Assembly (NCBI RefSeq): GCF_000305935.1
Contig: NC_018870.1
Span: forward strand, 2,875,058-2,939,057
Reading direction: 5' to 3'
Length of the DNA stretch: 64,000 nucleotides
DNA from: Thermacetogenium phaeum DSM 12270
Lineage (GTDB): Bacteria; Bacillota; DSM-12270; Thermacetogeniales; Thermacetogeniaceae
Positions 25,427-34,432 of the stretch are shown piece by piece (the first letter of the stretch is position 1; each line of letters starts with the position of its first letter). The notes under the pieces were generated by a model, which saw only the letters and a list, made by a program, of their open reading frames with translations, was not told the DNA's origin and did no database searches. The translations under genes were made by a program, and so were the position numbers.

Positions 25427-25694
25427 CGCCCGCCTACCCCCTCCGGAAGGCCGCGCAGTCTCGCCGCCTCACCTTCTCGCCCCTTCCCAACGACCAAGAG
25501 AATCATCCGCCTGTCATCATCTATTTTAGCATACCCCAGAAACGGCCGGCAGAGGAAGCCGGCAACAAAAAACGCCGGGGGCTGCGGCGTGCTTCCCAAA
25601 CGCCCGTTCCCCGGCTCTCCTGCACCAGAGGCCGCCGCTCTAACGGTCGGCGCACGGCTTTCCTTCGACCGGCTCGACGGCTCTTTTCCCACCC

Positions 25695-25916
25695 TCAACA
25701 TCTCCAGATCTTTTTGATCTTCTCCTTGATCTGGCAATACCCGCTGTCACCCACCCGGGCACGCACGATCTCCTCTTCGCACCGGGTGCAGAGAAAGTGG
25801 CCAGAAACCAGAATCCCCCCTGCGATACCCAAAGGAGGGGTTTGGTCGCAAACCACGCAAACGGGGAGCAAAATCCCTTTCTTATCGGTAGCCGGTCGTC
25901 TTCTGCTGCCGACCAT
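25695..25916 (-). CDS. csfB: Anti-sigma factor CsfB (Gin)
   Basis: 73 residues from the ATG at 25916 behind GGAGGAGAGG. The pattern CVVC...CTRC, then EEEIVRARVGDSGYCQIKEK and IKKIW is that of Gin, the small zinc protein that holds sigma-G (and sigma-E) inactive in the forespore. The location just upstream of the yaaO-tmk-holB run matches Bacillus csfB, which supports the call. xpaC and yaaN are absent between them. Forespore-specific transcription would be expected. Confidence 0.88.
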   Translation of the reverse strand: MVGSRRRPATDKKGILLPVCVVCDQTPPLGIAGGILVSGHFLCTRCEEEIVRARVGDSGYCQIKEKIKKIWRC

Positions 25917-26025
25917 TTTTTCCTCTCCTCCTGCACCCGGATCTATTACTATTATACGCAAAGACGGCCTATCCAATCCTCACCGGCCACTTTCTCTTCT
26001 GCCGTTCTCCGGCTCGAAAACAGGA

Positions 26026-26247
26026 TTAGAAGAAAGGATCCCGCTTCCTGCTCACTTCTTCAAAGCCTGAACAAGTGCCCCTCCGGAACGAAGAGCGCCT
26101 TTGGTTCAGATACTCCATCATCTGGCGGTTCGCCCTCTTGTGGAGTTCGTAGCATTCATCACAAAGGAAGTACCTGGTCCCCCCAATGCTTCTGGCCCTG
26201 GCAGGGCGGCTCCGGCAGGCGTAGCAAACATACACTCCCCTCCCCAC
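26026..26247 (-). CDS. Small zinc-ribbon-like protein
   Basis: 73 residues from a GTG eight bases after GGGGGGAG. CYAC and, after a spacer (RSRPARARSIGGTRYFL), CDEC form a probable zinc ribbon, followed by a charged helical tail (YELHKRANRQMMEYLNQRRS). No named family recognised. It lies upstream of csfB on the same strand with 110 bases between, so co-transcription is possible. Confidence 0.55.
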   Translation of the reverse strand: MGRGVYVCYACRSRPARARSIGGTRYFLCDECYELHKRANRQMMEYLNQRRSSFRRGTCSGFEEVSRKRDPFF

Positions 26248-26510
26248 TTCGCCATCTCCCCCCGCTGAATCTTCTCTTTAATTTTTGACGATCAGGCCCC
26301 AGATCCCAAATACAGATGAACTGCACTGACCGGGCAGCCTCCTCCGAGCGGCCTCAAATCACGGGATTTGCGGAACCCTTTTCTCCGATTACTGCGACCA
26401 CGGTCCTTCTCTGGATAATATTCGTCATATTTCCTCATATTCCTTTCCGAGCCAAAAACAATCAAATATTAAAATATTTTTCGCCTTGGGGGGGGGACCT
26501 GCCTGCGGGG

Positions 26511-27473
26511 TCATCCCTCTCCGGCAGGTAGGGGGCGGAGCCGTTCATAGACTTTGCCGGCCACAGCGGTGGTAAGAAGGGAAACGGCCAGCGCCAGAAC
26601 GGCGACCGCCCAGAGCAGGTCGAACCCCAGAACGTATTTGCAATAATGCACTACCAGAAAATGAGACAAATAAATGCTGAAGCTTCTTCTTCCCAGGAAG
26701 GCCAGAAAATCCCTACCGGGCACCCCTTCTCGATCGAAAAGGGCTAAAAGGCCGGCCGTGCAGCCAAAAGCCAGGGGAAAAAGGCTCGACCTGTTGTACA
26801 TATAACCGACAGTTCCCGTCAAAAAAGGGAGAGCCGTACCGGCCGCCGCCAGACCGGCCGAGATCAAGATGACAGCCCGGCGCTGCCGTTTGATGAGGCC
26901 GGCCAGCACCTCCCGCTGCTCTCCCGCCAGCATCCCCAGCGCCACAAACCCCCACCACTTGACAGGATTGATCCCGCTGTAGGAAAAGAGATGGATGCCG
27001 TAAGAGCGCTGCAGTTCCAGGGCGGAACAAATTCCGAAATTGCTGAAAATCATCACCCAGTAACAGCAGCGTCTGAGCCTCTGCGGCAGCAGATACAAGA
27101 AGGGCAGCAGCAGGGCAAACAGCACGTAATAGATGACGAAATAGAGGTGGACTGCCGTTTCCCCCAGAAGCACATCGGACAATGTAAAGGCTCTTCGGTC
27201 AACAAGCCAAAAATAGATGCCGTATCCCGCCGACCAGGCCAGAAAGGGCAGATAGACGCGCCTCAACCTCTTCAGGGAGTAAACCGGCCACCGTTTGAGA
27301 ACACTGCCCCTCAAATAGTATCCCTGGACCATAAAAAAGGCCGGCACCGCCCACCTCCCGATTTCCCCGATCAAGACACCGGCCCCGCCGTCCCGAAAGA
27401 CATGGATCAAAACAACGCTCAGAATCGCCGCTCCCTTCAAGGAGTCGACCGCTGCGTTGCGCTTCCCCGCCAT
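26511..27473 (-). CDS. Acyltransferase-3 family membrane protein
   Basis: 320 residues from the ATG at 27473, eight bases after GAGAGG. About ten membrane helices. The family start RNAAVDSLKGAAILSVVLIH with its catalytic-type histidine and VPAFFMVQGYYLRG fit the OafA/YrhL-like acyltransferase 3 group, which transfers acetyl or other acyl groups to cell-surface sugars. The SIYLSHFLVVHY block near the end is typical too. It follows trkH on the same strand with 28 bases between. Substrate unknown. Confidence 0.85.
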   Translation of the reverse strand: MAGKRNAAVDSLKGAAILSVVLIHVFRDGGAGVLIGEIGRWAVPAFFMVQGYYLRGSVLKRWPVYSLKRLRRVYLPFLAWSAGYGIYFWLVDRRAFTLSDVLLGETAVHLYFVIYYVLFALLLPFLYLLPQRLRRCCYWVMIFSNFGICSALELQRSYGIHLFSYSGINPVKWWGFVALGMLAGEQREVLAGLIKRQRRAVILISAGLAAAGTALPFLTGTVGYMYNRSSLFPLAFGCTAGLLALFDREGVPGRDFLAFLGRRSFSIYLSHFLVVHYCKYVLGFDLLWAVAVLALAVSLLTTAVAGKVYERLRPLPAGEG

Positions 27474-27501
27474 CGGAATCACCTCTCCCCGGACCAGCCG
27501 G

Positions 27502-28944
27502 TTACCTTTTCCAGAAACCCGGCGACAGCAGCACCAGCACGGTAAAGATCTCCAGGCGGCCGAGCAGCATCAGGATGCTGAGGAACACCTTGCCGAAAGC
27601 TGAAACCGCCGCATAATTGCCGGCAGGCCCGACCGCCCCCAAACCCGGGCCGACATTGCCCAGGGTAGCAGCAACAGAGGTGAAAGCGCTGACCAGGTCC
27701 AGACCCGTAGCGGCCATGATGATGGTGGCCACACCTGCAATGGCCAGATAAAGAAAGAAAAACTCCAGGCTGTTGACAGCCAGATCCTTGGAGATGTTTT
27801 TGCCGTCGATCTTGAGGGAGAGAACCGCCCGCGGATGGATCAGCCTCTTGAGTTCCAGCATGCCCTGCCGCAGCAGGATCAGGACCCGCCCGATCTTAAC
27901 AGAACCCGCGGTTGATCCCGAACACCCACCGATAAACATCAGGCTCACCAGAACTGCCTGCGCTACCGGCGACCACAGGCTGAAATCGGCGGTGGTAAAA
28001 CCGGTGGTGGTGATGACGGAGAACACCTGAAACGCCGCCGCCCGCACCAGCGGCTCCCCGCCAGGGAACAAGGAGCGGATGCTTACTGCGGTTATCAGGG
28101 TGGCGAGCAGGACGACGCTGAAATAGCAGCGGAATTCGTCGCTGCGCCAGAAGGCCTTCAAACTACGGCCGCGCAGGGCCTGGTAGTAAAGGGCGAAGTT
28201 GGTGCCGGAGAGGAACATAAAAATTGTGATTACCCACTGAATGGCAGCGCTGTCGTAATAGCCGATGCTGGCATTCCTGGGGCTGTACCCGCCGGTGGAT
28301 ATCGTTGTAAAAGCATGGCACAAAGCGTCGAACAACGGCATCCCGAAAAACCACAGCAGCGCCGTTTCCAGAACGGTCAGGAAAAGATAGATGAGCCACA
28401 GGATTTTCGCCGCCTCACTGATCCGGGGCTTGATTTTGTCCGCCACCGGCCCGGGGACCTCCGCCCGGAACAGCTGGTTGGCGCCGACCCCCACGTGAGA
28501 CAGAAAGGCCACCAGGAAAACGATGATTCCCATCCCGCCCAGCCATTGGGTGAGGCTGCGCCAGAACAGGATTCCCTTCGGTACCGCCTCCACATCGGTC
28601 AGGATGCTTGCCCCTGTTGTGGTAAACCCGGACATCGACTCAAAAAAGGCATCCGGAAAACCGCTGCAGACCCCGCACAACAGGTAGGGGAGCGCTCCGT
28701 AAAGGGAAACCAGCAGCCAGCCAAAGGTGACGATGGCAAACCCCTCGCGATAGCGGATGTCCCCTCTCGGGGGCACCAACAGCGCAACGGCCACGCCGCT
28801 GGCCAGGGTGATGAGAGCGGAAGAAAGCAGCGCTGCCCGATCCGGCCCCTGGTAATAAACCGCCCAGAACAGAGGAAAGACCATCGTGAGGCCAAGGAAG
28901 ACCAGGCTCCTCCCCAACAGGTGGGCGACGAGATGGATGTTCAC
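27502..28944 (-). CDS. trkH: Trk potassium channel subunit TrkH
   Basis: 480 residues, about ten membrane segments. The four pore loops of the SKT superfamily are visible (SGFTTTGASIL, TTISTGGYSP, TTTGFTTADFS, SVAATLGNVGPG), the first turn GGMGIIVFLVAFL and the CSGSTAGSVKIGRVL block. It forms the K+ path and is gated by cytoplasmic TrkA. Its GTG start overlaps the trkA stop (GTGA), so both are made together. Confidence 0.94.
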   Translation of the reverse strand: MNIHLVAHLLGRSLVFLGLTMVFPLFWAVYYQGPDRAALLSSALITLASGVAVALLVPPRGDIRYREGFAIVTFGWLLVSLYGALPYLLCGVCSGFPDAFFESMSGFTTTGASILTDVEAVPKGILFWRSLTQWLGGMGIIVFLVAFLSHVGVGANQLFRAEVPGPVADKIKPRISEAAKILWLIYLFLTVLETALLWFFGMPLFDALCHAFTTISTGGYSPRNASIGYYDSAAIQWVITIFMFLSGTNFALYYQALRGRSLKAFWRSDEFRCYFSVVLLATLITAVSIRSLFPGGEPLVRAAAFQVFSVITTTGFTTADFSLWSPVAQAVLVSLMFIGGCSGSTAGSVKIGRVLILLRQGMLELKRLIHPRAVLSLKIDGKNISKDLAVNSLEFFFLYLAIAGVATIIMAATGLDLVSAFTSVAATLGNVGPGLGAVGPAGNYAAVSAFGKVFLSILMLLGRLEIFTVLVLLSPGFWKR

Positions 28945-30299
28945 CTTGCGGCACCCTTCCCCTGCGCCCCAAAGAAGTGCTCCACCTTCGGGATGTTTTC
29001 CGGGATGGAGAAGACCAGCACCCGGTCCCCGCCGTTGACCTGGTCATCCCCCCCGGGGATGATGGCCTGCCCGCCACGGACGATGGCGCCGATCAGCGTC
29101 CCCTTCGGGAGTTTGACCTCCTTCAGCCTCCGGTTGACGACGGGGGCAGACGCCGGGACCGTCAGCTCGATAACCTCGGCCCGGCTGTCCTCCAGTACGG
29201 TCACCGAAGCCACCTCCCCCTTCCTGACAAAACGCAGGATTGCCCCGGCGGTCAGGATCCTCGGGCTGACTACCGTATCAACATCGACGTGCTCCAGGAG
29301 AGGGATCAGATCGGAGCGCCGGACCTGGACGACGGTCCTTTTGGCCCCCAGGCTCTTGGCCATCAAGGCAACCAGCAGGTTGAGCTTGTCATCACCTGTG
29401 ACCGCAATAAAGGCGTCCGCCTGACCGATGTTCTCTTCCAGAAGCAGATCGGTATCGACAGCATCACCGTTGATGACCAGGGTTTTCTTCAGGCGGGCGG
29501 CCAGGGATTTGCACTTTTTATGATCCTTTTCGATAACCTTGATGTTATAGTTTTTCCTCTCCAGCTGCTGGGCCAGGTAATAACCGATTCTCCCCCCGCC
29601 CAGGATGACCACATCCTCGATTCTCACCTGCCTGCAGGCAAAATGCCTTTCCAGCCGCGGCATTTCGCTGGTCCGGGCGATGATATAAACCCGGTCGCGC
29701 GGCCGGAGGTAATCATCTCCCCCTGGAATGATCAGGCGGCCTTCGCGGATGATGGCGACGATCAGAAACTGGCCAAGGTTTTTTAACTGATTGATTTGCC
29801 GGGAAGCAAGGGGAAGGTCGTCCCTGATTTCCAGCTCTTCCAGCTGGATCTTGCCGTCGGCATAGAATTCAACATCTCTGGCCTGCGGGTTTTCCAGCAG
29901 TTTGACGATTTCCAGGGCAGTAACCCTTTCCGGGTTGATCAACAAATCAATTCCCACTTTTGCATAGGAAATCTGTCGGCTGCTCTCCACATACTCCGGG
30001 TTGCGGGCACGGGCAATGGTTTTCGGCACGCCGTACTGTTTGGCCATGATGCAGGCCACGAGGTTCAACTCATCCGACTCCGTCACCGCCACGAACATGT
30101 CCGCCTCCCGCACCCCAGCCTCTTCGAGGGTGGCGCAGCTGGCACCGCTCCCGCAGATCGTTTGAATATCCAGGTGTTCCTGGACAACCTGAATTCTTTC
30201 CTCGTCTTTCTCTATCAACACCACATCGTGCCCTTCCCTGGAAAGGATCTGGGCGATGTTGAAACCCACCTTCCCTGCGCCGACGACAATCACTCTCAT
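28941..30299 (-). CDS. trkA: Trk regulatory subunit TrkA (two RCK domains)
   Basis: 452 residues with AAGGGAGAAGG before the ATG. Two Rossmann RCK-N units (MRVIVVGAGKVGFNIAQILS and VVILGGGRIGYYLAQQLERK) each followed by an RCK-C unit ending in IIPGGDDYLRPRDRVYI and IIPGGDDQVNGGDRVLV. NAD(H)/ATP and c-di-AMP are known ligands of such proteins. It is the cytoplasmic gate of TrkH. The 30300-30590 stretch upstream contains no recognised gene and no clear ydaO-type riboswitch. Confidence 0.95.
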   Translation of the reverse strand: MRVIVVGAGKVGFNIAQILSREGHDVVLIEKDEERIQVVQEHLDIQTICGSGASCATLEEAGVREADMFVAVTESDELNLVACIMAKQYGVPKTIARARNPEYVESSRQISYAKVGIDLLINPERVTALEIVKLLENPQARDVEFYADGKIQLEELEIRDDLPLASRQINQLKNLGQFLIVAIIREGRLIIPGGDDYLRPRDRVYIIARTSEMPRLERHFACRQVRIEDVVILGGGRIGYYLAQQLERKNYNIKVIEKDHKKCKSLAARLKKTLVINGDAVDTDLLLEENIGQADAFIAVTGDDKLNLLVALMAKSLGAKRTVVQVRRSDLIPLLEHVDVDTVVSPRILTAGAILRFVRKGEVASVTVLEDSRAEVIELTVPASAPVVNRRLKEVKLPKGTLIGAIVRGGQAIIPGGDDQVNGGDRVLVFSIPENIPKVEHFFGAQGKGAAR

Positions 30300-30593
30300 G
30301 AAAACCTTCTCCCTTCACCTAAAAAACCAAAAAAATGGGACCCAACCGCAACCATCTGTACATAAAAATCGGATTTCTCCCGATCCATTTCTATCTCAAT
30401 ATATCCGACAATCTCGGAGCTGGCAAATTTTATTTGCTCTCTAACGGTAAACAAACCCGTCAAATATTTACGATCAATCCCTCCCACCGCTCTTTAGATC
30501 CCTCAATTTTTCACTTCTCTTCATTTTCACGCTCAACCTGCTAAATCCGAAGGCCAACGCTGTAATCTACCGGTTTCCACAGTGCCGGTCACA

Positions 30594-30631
30594 ACAAAAG
30601 CCGGCTGCCCCTGCGGGCGAACCGGCCTTTC
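30594..30631 (-). terminator. Terminator of the kor operon
   Basis: On the minus strand a GC-rich stem (GGCCGGTTCGCCC ... GGGGCAGCCGGC, imperfect) is followed by TTTTGTTGT, 30 bases after the ferredoxin subunit stop. Confidence 0.7.
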
Positions 30632-30661
30632 TTATGATGTTCAACCAGGGAGCAACCCGCT

Positions 30662-30925
30662 TCACTTATCCTTATCCCCATCTTTGCGCATAATGGCGAT
30701 GGCGCAGTCCGGGCAGACCTGCTCACAGATCCGGCAGGCCTTGCAGAGGGCGGGATCCGGAATCACGGTGGGAGTCCCGTAAACCCCCAGCTTCTCCGAC
30801 CAGTTCAAGGCTTTCTCCGGGCACTTTTCCCGGCAGAGGCCGCAGCCCTTACAGAGCCCGGGAAACAGAGAGAAGATCGCCTTCCCTTTATTGACCTCGG
30901 TGGTGATCGCTTTCTTCTTTTCCAT
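30662..30925 (-). CDS. korD: 2-oxoacid:ferredoxin oxidoreductase, ferredoxin-like delta subunit
   Basis: 87 residues. Two 4Fe-4S motifs are present: CKGCGLCREKCPEKAL and CKACRICEQVCPDCAI. It passes electrons from the TPP site of the beta subunit to ferredoxin. Last gene of the alpha-beta-gamma-delta operon, three bases after the gamma stop. A terminator follows. Confidence 0.9.
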   Translation of the reverse strand: MEKKKAITTEVNKGKAIFSLFPGLCKGCGLCREKCPEKALNWSEKLGVYGTPTVIPDPALCKACRICEQVCPDCAIAIMRKDGDKDK

Positions 30926-30928
30926 CGG

Positions 30929-31501
30929 TCAGGATACCCCCATTCCCGCAATCATCTGATAGCCCTTCTCCAGAGCCCGGAAGTTCAGCTCCCGCAGTTC
31001 AGGGTTCTGCTCGAATTTGTAGCCCAGCTTCTTTTCCACGGCCTCTTTCGCCTTTTCCAGCGTCACCACATGGGTCGCCCCGATGACGGCCCCCATGATC
31101 AGAACGTTGAAGACACGCGGATGCAGCTCCTTATTGGCCGTCTCCAGGGCGGGAATGGCCAGAACCTTCCCGGCGTTTTTGGGGAGGTCATCCTCAACCC
31201 CCTCGATGCTGGCATCGTAGATAAAGAGGGTTTCCGGCCCGGTGTGCATCCCCACCCGGCGGACGGCGCGGTCGCTGAGGGCAATGACGACATCCCCGGT
31301 TTTAAACTTCGGAGCCCCGATCTTTTCGTCGCTGATCTGCACGAAGGCGATGGAGACCCCCCCTCTCTGCTCCACACCAAAGTTGGGGATGTAGAGAATC
31401 TCTTTCCCCTCCAGTGCCGCCGCTTCGGTCAAAATCATGGCCACCGACTGCACGCCCTGGCCTCCTTCTCCTGCCAGCGCGATCTTCCACGTCTTGCCCA
31501 T
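30929..31501 (-). CDS. korC: 2-oxoacid:ferredoxin oxidoreductase gamma subunit
   Basis: 190 residues behind GGAGGGATAGGGA. The gamma-subunit fold is shown by KIALAGEGGQGVQSVAMILT, YIPNFGVEQRGGVSIAFVQI and VFNVLIMGAVIGATHVV. It lies between beta and delta subunits with only three-base gaps and completes the CoA-binding region. The same family serves 2-oxoglutarate (Kor), branched-chain (Vor) and indolepyruvate enzymes. Confidence 0.92.
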   Translation of the reverse strand: MGKTWKIALAGEGGQGVQSVAMILTEAAALEGKEILYIPNFGVEQRGGVSIAFVQISDEKIGAPKFKTGDVVIALSDRAVRRVGMHTGPETLFIYDASIEGVEDDLPKNAGKVLAIPALETANKELHPRVFNVLIMGAVIGATHVVTLEKAKEAVEKKLGYKFEQNPELRELNFRALEKGYQMIAGMGVS

Positions 31502-31504
31502 TCC

Positions 31505-32254
31505 CTATCCCTCCTTCACCACAGGGGTTTTCAATTCTCCGGGTGGAAACTGTTTCGTCATCTGCTCCTCCAGGAAGGACCAGGTCTGGGCAGCGTTGGT
31601 ACGCCAGTTGGTCGGACAGGTGGAGAGGGCTTCGACAAAGGAGAATCCCCTCCCTGCCATCTGGTTTTCGATGGCCTTTTTGATGAAGTTTTTGAGCTGA
31701 CGGAATCTGGCAACACTCCCCCTGGCCACATAGGCCCCCTCATGGGAGATGGCGGCAACCATTTCCGGCCCCATCATGGGATAACCGGCCTCTTCCACAT
31801 TACGGCCGTAGGGGGTCGTCTCCGTCTTCTGCCCGGGCATGGTGGTAGGGGCCATCTGCCCGCCGGTCATGGCATAGTTGGTGTTGTTGACCAGAATGAC
31901 CGTGATCTTGTCATCGCGGGTAGCTGCGTTTACTAGATGCTGGGAACCGATGGCGTACCCGCCCCCGTCCCCCATGTAGGCGACGACTATCAGGTCGGGG
32001 TTCGCCCTCTTGATCCCGACCATTACCGGCGTGGTTCTCCCGTGGTGCGTCTGGACGGAATCGACGTCGAAGAAATCCCAGGAGAGGAGAGAGCAGCCGA
32101 TATCGCAGCCGAAAACCATGCGGTCCTGGATTCCCAGTTCGTCGATTACCTGACCGAGGGCTTTTAACACCAGGCCGTGCCCACAGCCTGGGCAGAATTT
32201 ATGCGGTTTGGAGGCCTGATTCCAGCTCTTCGGCATTTTCGGCGCAATTTCCAT
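31505..32254 (-). CDS. korB: 2-oxoacid:ferredoxin oxidoreductase beta (TPP) subunit
   Basis: 249 residues; its ATG directly follows the alpha stop (TAAATG) with AAGGAGG upstream. HKFCPGCGHGLVLKALGQVI carries the CPGCGH motif; VVAYMGDGGGYAIGSQHLVN plus NNTNYAMTGGQ form the TPP-Mg site. The four-subunit arrangement fits 2-oxoglutarate or branched-chain 2-oxoacid oxidation to acyl-CoA with reduced ferredoxin; in an anaerobe it may also run reductively. The substrate cannot be fixed from sequence. Confidence 0.93.
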   Translation of the reverse strand: MEIAPKMPKSWNQASKPHKFCPGCGHGLVLKALGQVIDELGIQDRMVFGCDIGCSLLSWDFFDVDSVQTHHGRTTPVMVGIKRANPDLIVVAYMGDGGGYAIGSQHLVNAATRDDKITVILVNNTNYAMTGGQMAPTTMPGQKTETTPYGRNVEEAGYPMMGPEMVAAISHEGAYVARGSVARFRQLKNFIKKAIENQMAGRGFSFVEALSTCPTNWRTNAAQTWSFLEEQMTKQFPPGELKTPVVKEG

Positions 32255-33361
32255 TTATTCCATTCCCTCCTTTTCCCCGAGCAACTCCTCGCATTTGGCC
32301 TTAACCTCCTCGGGGGTGATCCCGACGCCCGGCCGGAGCAGCGCCGCAATGGGAACGTCCAGCCCGTAGATGTTGTCTTTGACCATTTTCAGCAGCTGTC
32401 CGTAGGCAGACTCTACCACCAGCAGCCTTTTCGCCCCCTGGGCCGCCCGGCGCAGCTGCTCCTGGGGGAAGGGCCTTAAGGTGATGGGGCGGAAGTAGCC
32501 CACCCTCTTTCCCGCAGCGGCCAGCTCCTTCGCCGCCATGGCTGCCGAACGGAAAACGATCCCGTGGGCAACCAACAGTATCTCGGCGCCTTCCGCGTTG
32601 AATTCCTCGTATTCGACGATCTCCGGCGCCACCCGTTCATACTCTTCGATATCCCTGCGCAGAACCTCTAAGAGCTCTTCTTCGATGTTGTAGGTGTTGC
32701 GGAGATGCGCCGCCGGACGGTCCTCCCCCGGTGTGCCCGGCTTGCCGACATAGGGTTCGGCGGGAACCATTTCGATCCCCCGCTGCTCAGGGTCGTAAAT
32801 GACCAGAGATTCACGCATCTTAGCCTGGTAGCCGTCGGCCAGGATAAAGGTGGGAAAGCGGTACTTCCAGGCGGTGTTGAAGGCCTTGATTGTGTAGTCG
32901 AAGAGCTCCTGATGGGAGGAGGTAGAGTAGACAACCCGCAACCCCTCGCCATTCCCCCCGAAACAGGTGAGGTTTACCTCCTGCTGGGAGTAAATCACGG
33001 TAGCGGTTGAAGGGCCGCCGCGCTGCTGGATCACGACGACCGTCGGAATGCGCATGGCTTCGGCCATCGACATCGGTTCCTGCATCAGGACGTTGCCCGG
33101 CCCTGCAGTGGCCGTAAACGCCCTCTTCCCCGCCAGCACCCCGCCGACGGTGGTGAAACCGGCGGACAGCTCGTCCTCCGTCTGCAGAAATTTTTTATTA
33201 TACCTGGGGGCCAGCCGAGTCCAGTACTGCATGATCTCGTTCTGCGGTGTGATCGGATACCCGTACATGATGTCGGCCCCGGCGGCCAGAGCGGCCCAGG
33301 CAACTGCTTCATTACCGGTCATGAATACCTTTCTCTCTTCTTCAATCGGCTTGATCCCCAT
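32255..33361 (-). CDS. korA: 2-oxoacid:ferredoxin oxidoreductase alpha subunit
   Basis: 368 residues from the ATG at 33361 behind GGGGGGTG; a longer frame to 33403 lacks a site. Pyrimidine-binding subunit: VFMTGNEAVAWAALAAGADI, YGYPITPQNEIMQYW, EDELSAGFTTVGGVLAGKRA and TATAGPGNVLMQEPMSMAEA. The C-terminal transketolase-like domain (about 235-368) carries ILLVAHGIVFRSAAMAAKEL. First gene of the operon; 66 bases separate it from a P-loop protein gene. Confidence 0.94.
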   Translation of the reverse strand: MGIKPIEEERKVFMTGNEAVAWAALAAGADIMYGYPITPQNEIMQYWTRLAPRYNKKFLQTEDELSAGFTTVGGVLAGKRAFTATAGPGNVLMQEPMSMAEAMRIPTVVVIQQRGGPSTATVIYSQQEVNLTCFGGNGEGLRVVYSTSSHQELFDYTIKAFNTAWKYRFPTFILADGYQAKMRESLVIYDPEQRGIEMVPAEPYVGKPGTPGEDRPAAHLRNTYNIEEELLEVLRRDIEEYERVAPEIVEYEEFNAEGAEILLVAHGIVFRSAAMAAKELAAAGKRVGYFRPITLRPFPQEQLRRAAQGAKRLLVVESAYGQLLKMVKDNIYGLDVPIAALLRPGVGITPEEVKAKCEELLGEKEGME

Positions 33362-33426
33362 AAAAACACCCCCCGTTGTTCTCCAAAACAAAAATGCCGC
33401 CAAAAATAAAACAAAAATAAAAACCG

Positions 33427-34113
33427 CTACCAGAAAGCCTGCGGCAAATAGCGCCGCAGCACCCGCACGGGGTGCCCGTACCAGTCGGTTTCTCCGACCA
33501 GCGGAGCCAGCTCTTCCATCACCGCGGTGGCGATCACCGGGACTCCCAGGATCGCTGCTGCCTCCGTTACGATCCGGGAACCCTCCCGGATGATCTCCAC
33601 ATCCGTCTCACCTCCAAGATGGGAATTGTTGATGAGGCCGTCAACGCGCTCCAGAGAGCGTACGTGCTCGACGATATCGGGAACCGTAGCCGTAAGAGGC
33701 CTGGCGATGTTGATGACGGCGTAAACCTTGAGGCCCTTCTCTTCGGCTGCTCCCTCAATCAGATTGAGCACCCTGGCCCCGGCGACCCCGTACCCGATGT
33801 CAAGGATGACATCCCCGGGGCGGAGCAGGCAGAAGGCCGCCTCCGGCTTCAAAAGGTTGCCGGTCTCCCCGAGCCCCACCATCTCCCTGGTATCCCAGGC
33901 GATCACCGCTATTCCCTGCTCCTCAAGGAGCCGCTTCAGCGGGCGCAGGGTATAGCACGGTTCCACCAGGTCGAGATCGACGAGGGTAACCCTCCGGCCC
34001 AGGCGTGCAAGCTCCAACGCCCTGTTAACGGCGTTCTCACTTTTTCCGCTAGCATACTCTCCGATGTAGGCCTCGAGAATACGCGGCGGGAGCTCACGTT
34101 GTCGTTCGGACAT
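33427..34113 (-). CDS. P-loop NTP-binding protein next to the kor operon
   Basis: 228 residues. Near the start IGEYASGKSENAVNRALELA gives a Walker A loop (GEYASGKS), followed by VTLVDLDLVEPCYTLRPLKR and a Walker B-like DVILDIGYGVAGARVL, the order of SIMIBI-class ATPases such as ArsA/MinD/CooC. The C-terminal half (LINNSHLGGETDVEIIREGS) has NNS and TD motifs that might read the base. No named family. It is the first gene before korA on the same strand, so a link to oxidoreductase maturation is conceivable but unproved. Confidence 0.7.
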   Translation of the reverse strand: MSERQRELPPRILEAYIGEYASGKSENAVNRALELARLGRRVTLVDLDLVEPCYTLRPLKRLLEEQGIAVIAWDTREMVGLGETGNLLKPEAAFCLLRPGDVILDIGYGVAGARVLNLIEGAAEEKGLKVYAVINIARPLTATVPDIVEHVRSLERVDGLINNSHLGGETDVEIIREGSRIVTEAAAILGVPVIATAVMEELAPLVGETDWYGHPVRVLRRYLPQAFW

Positions 34114-34222
34114 CGAAATACCCCAATATCAGAAAAAATTCCACTTCCGGAAAGCAGTCCCCAGCGCTAACAAAATTGCTCTCCGGATTTTCCTTTGAGT
34201 ATAAACGAACCCCTGAACAAGA

Positions 34223-34432
34223 TCAAGCAGCCGCAGGTGAATAATGCCCCACCCTGCAGACCAGATTAACAAGTCTCCCCTCCGCCAGGCAATAGATGCG
34301 GCATCCGTCACGCATGGTAAACTCCTCCCCATCCTTCTTTACCAGCCGCCGCAAACGGGACTGCTCTCCAGTGCCGGGATATCGATCTCCATATTAAAGT
34401 GTCCGGCATTGGAGAGAATCACCTCATCAATT
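34223..34432 (-). pseudogene. ahcY: C-terminal relic of S-adenosylhomocysteine hydrolase
   Basis: One frame reads IDEVILSNAGHFNMEIDIPA; after a frameshift near 34365 another reads LRRLVKKDGEEFTMRDGCRI followed by YCLAEGRLVNLVCRVGH and a stop at 34223. These match the end of AhcY (NAGHFxxEIxxxxL, then EEFTLxDGRRIYLLAEGRLVNL). Only about 65 of 420 residues remain, the very C-terminal tail is gone, and there is no start. It overlaps the ktrA stop by six bases, so the ktrA tail may come from this rearrangement. Confidence 0.85.

Noticed and set aside
23930..25717. A 595-codon plus-strand frame opposite the decarboxylase gene
   Set aside because: Low-complexity Pro/Arg/Gly text, no start signal, and fully antisense to a well-supported PLP enzyme.
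30300..30590. Possible c-di-AMP (ydaO) riboswitch before trkA
   Set aside because: The conserved ydaO blocks are not present by eye; a covariance search would be needed to claim one.
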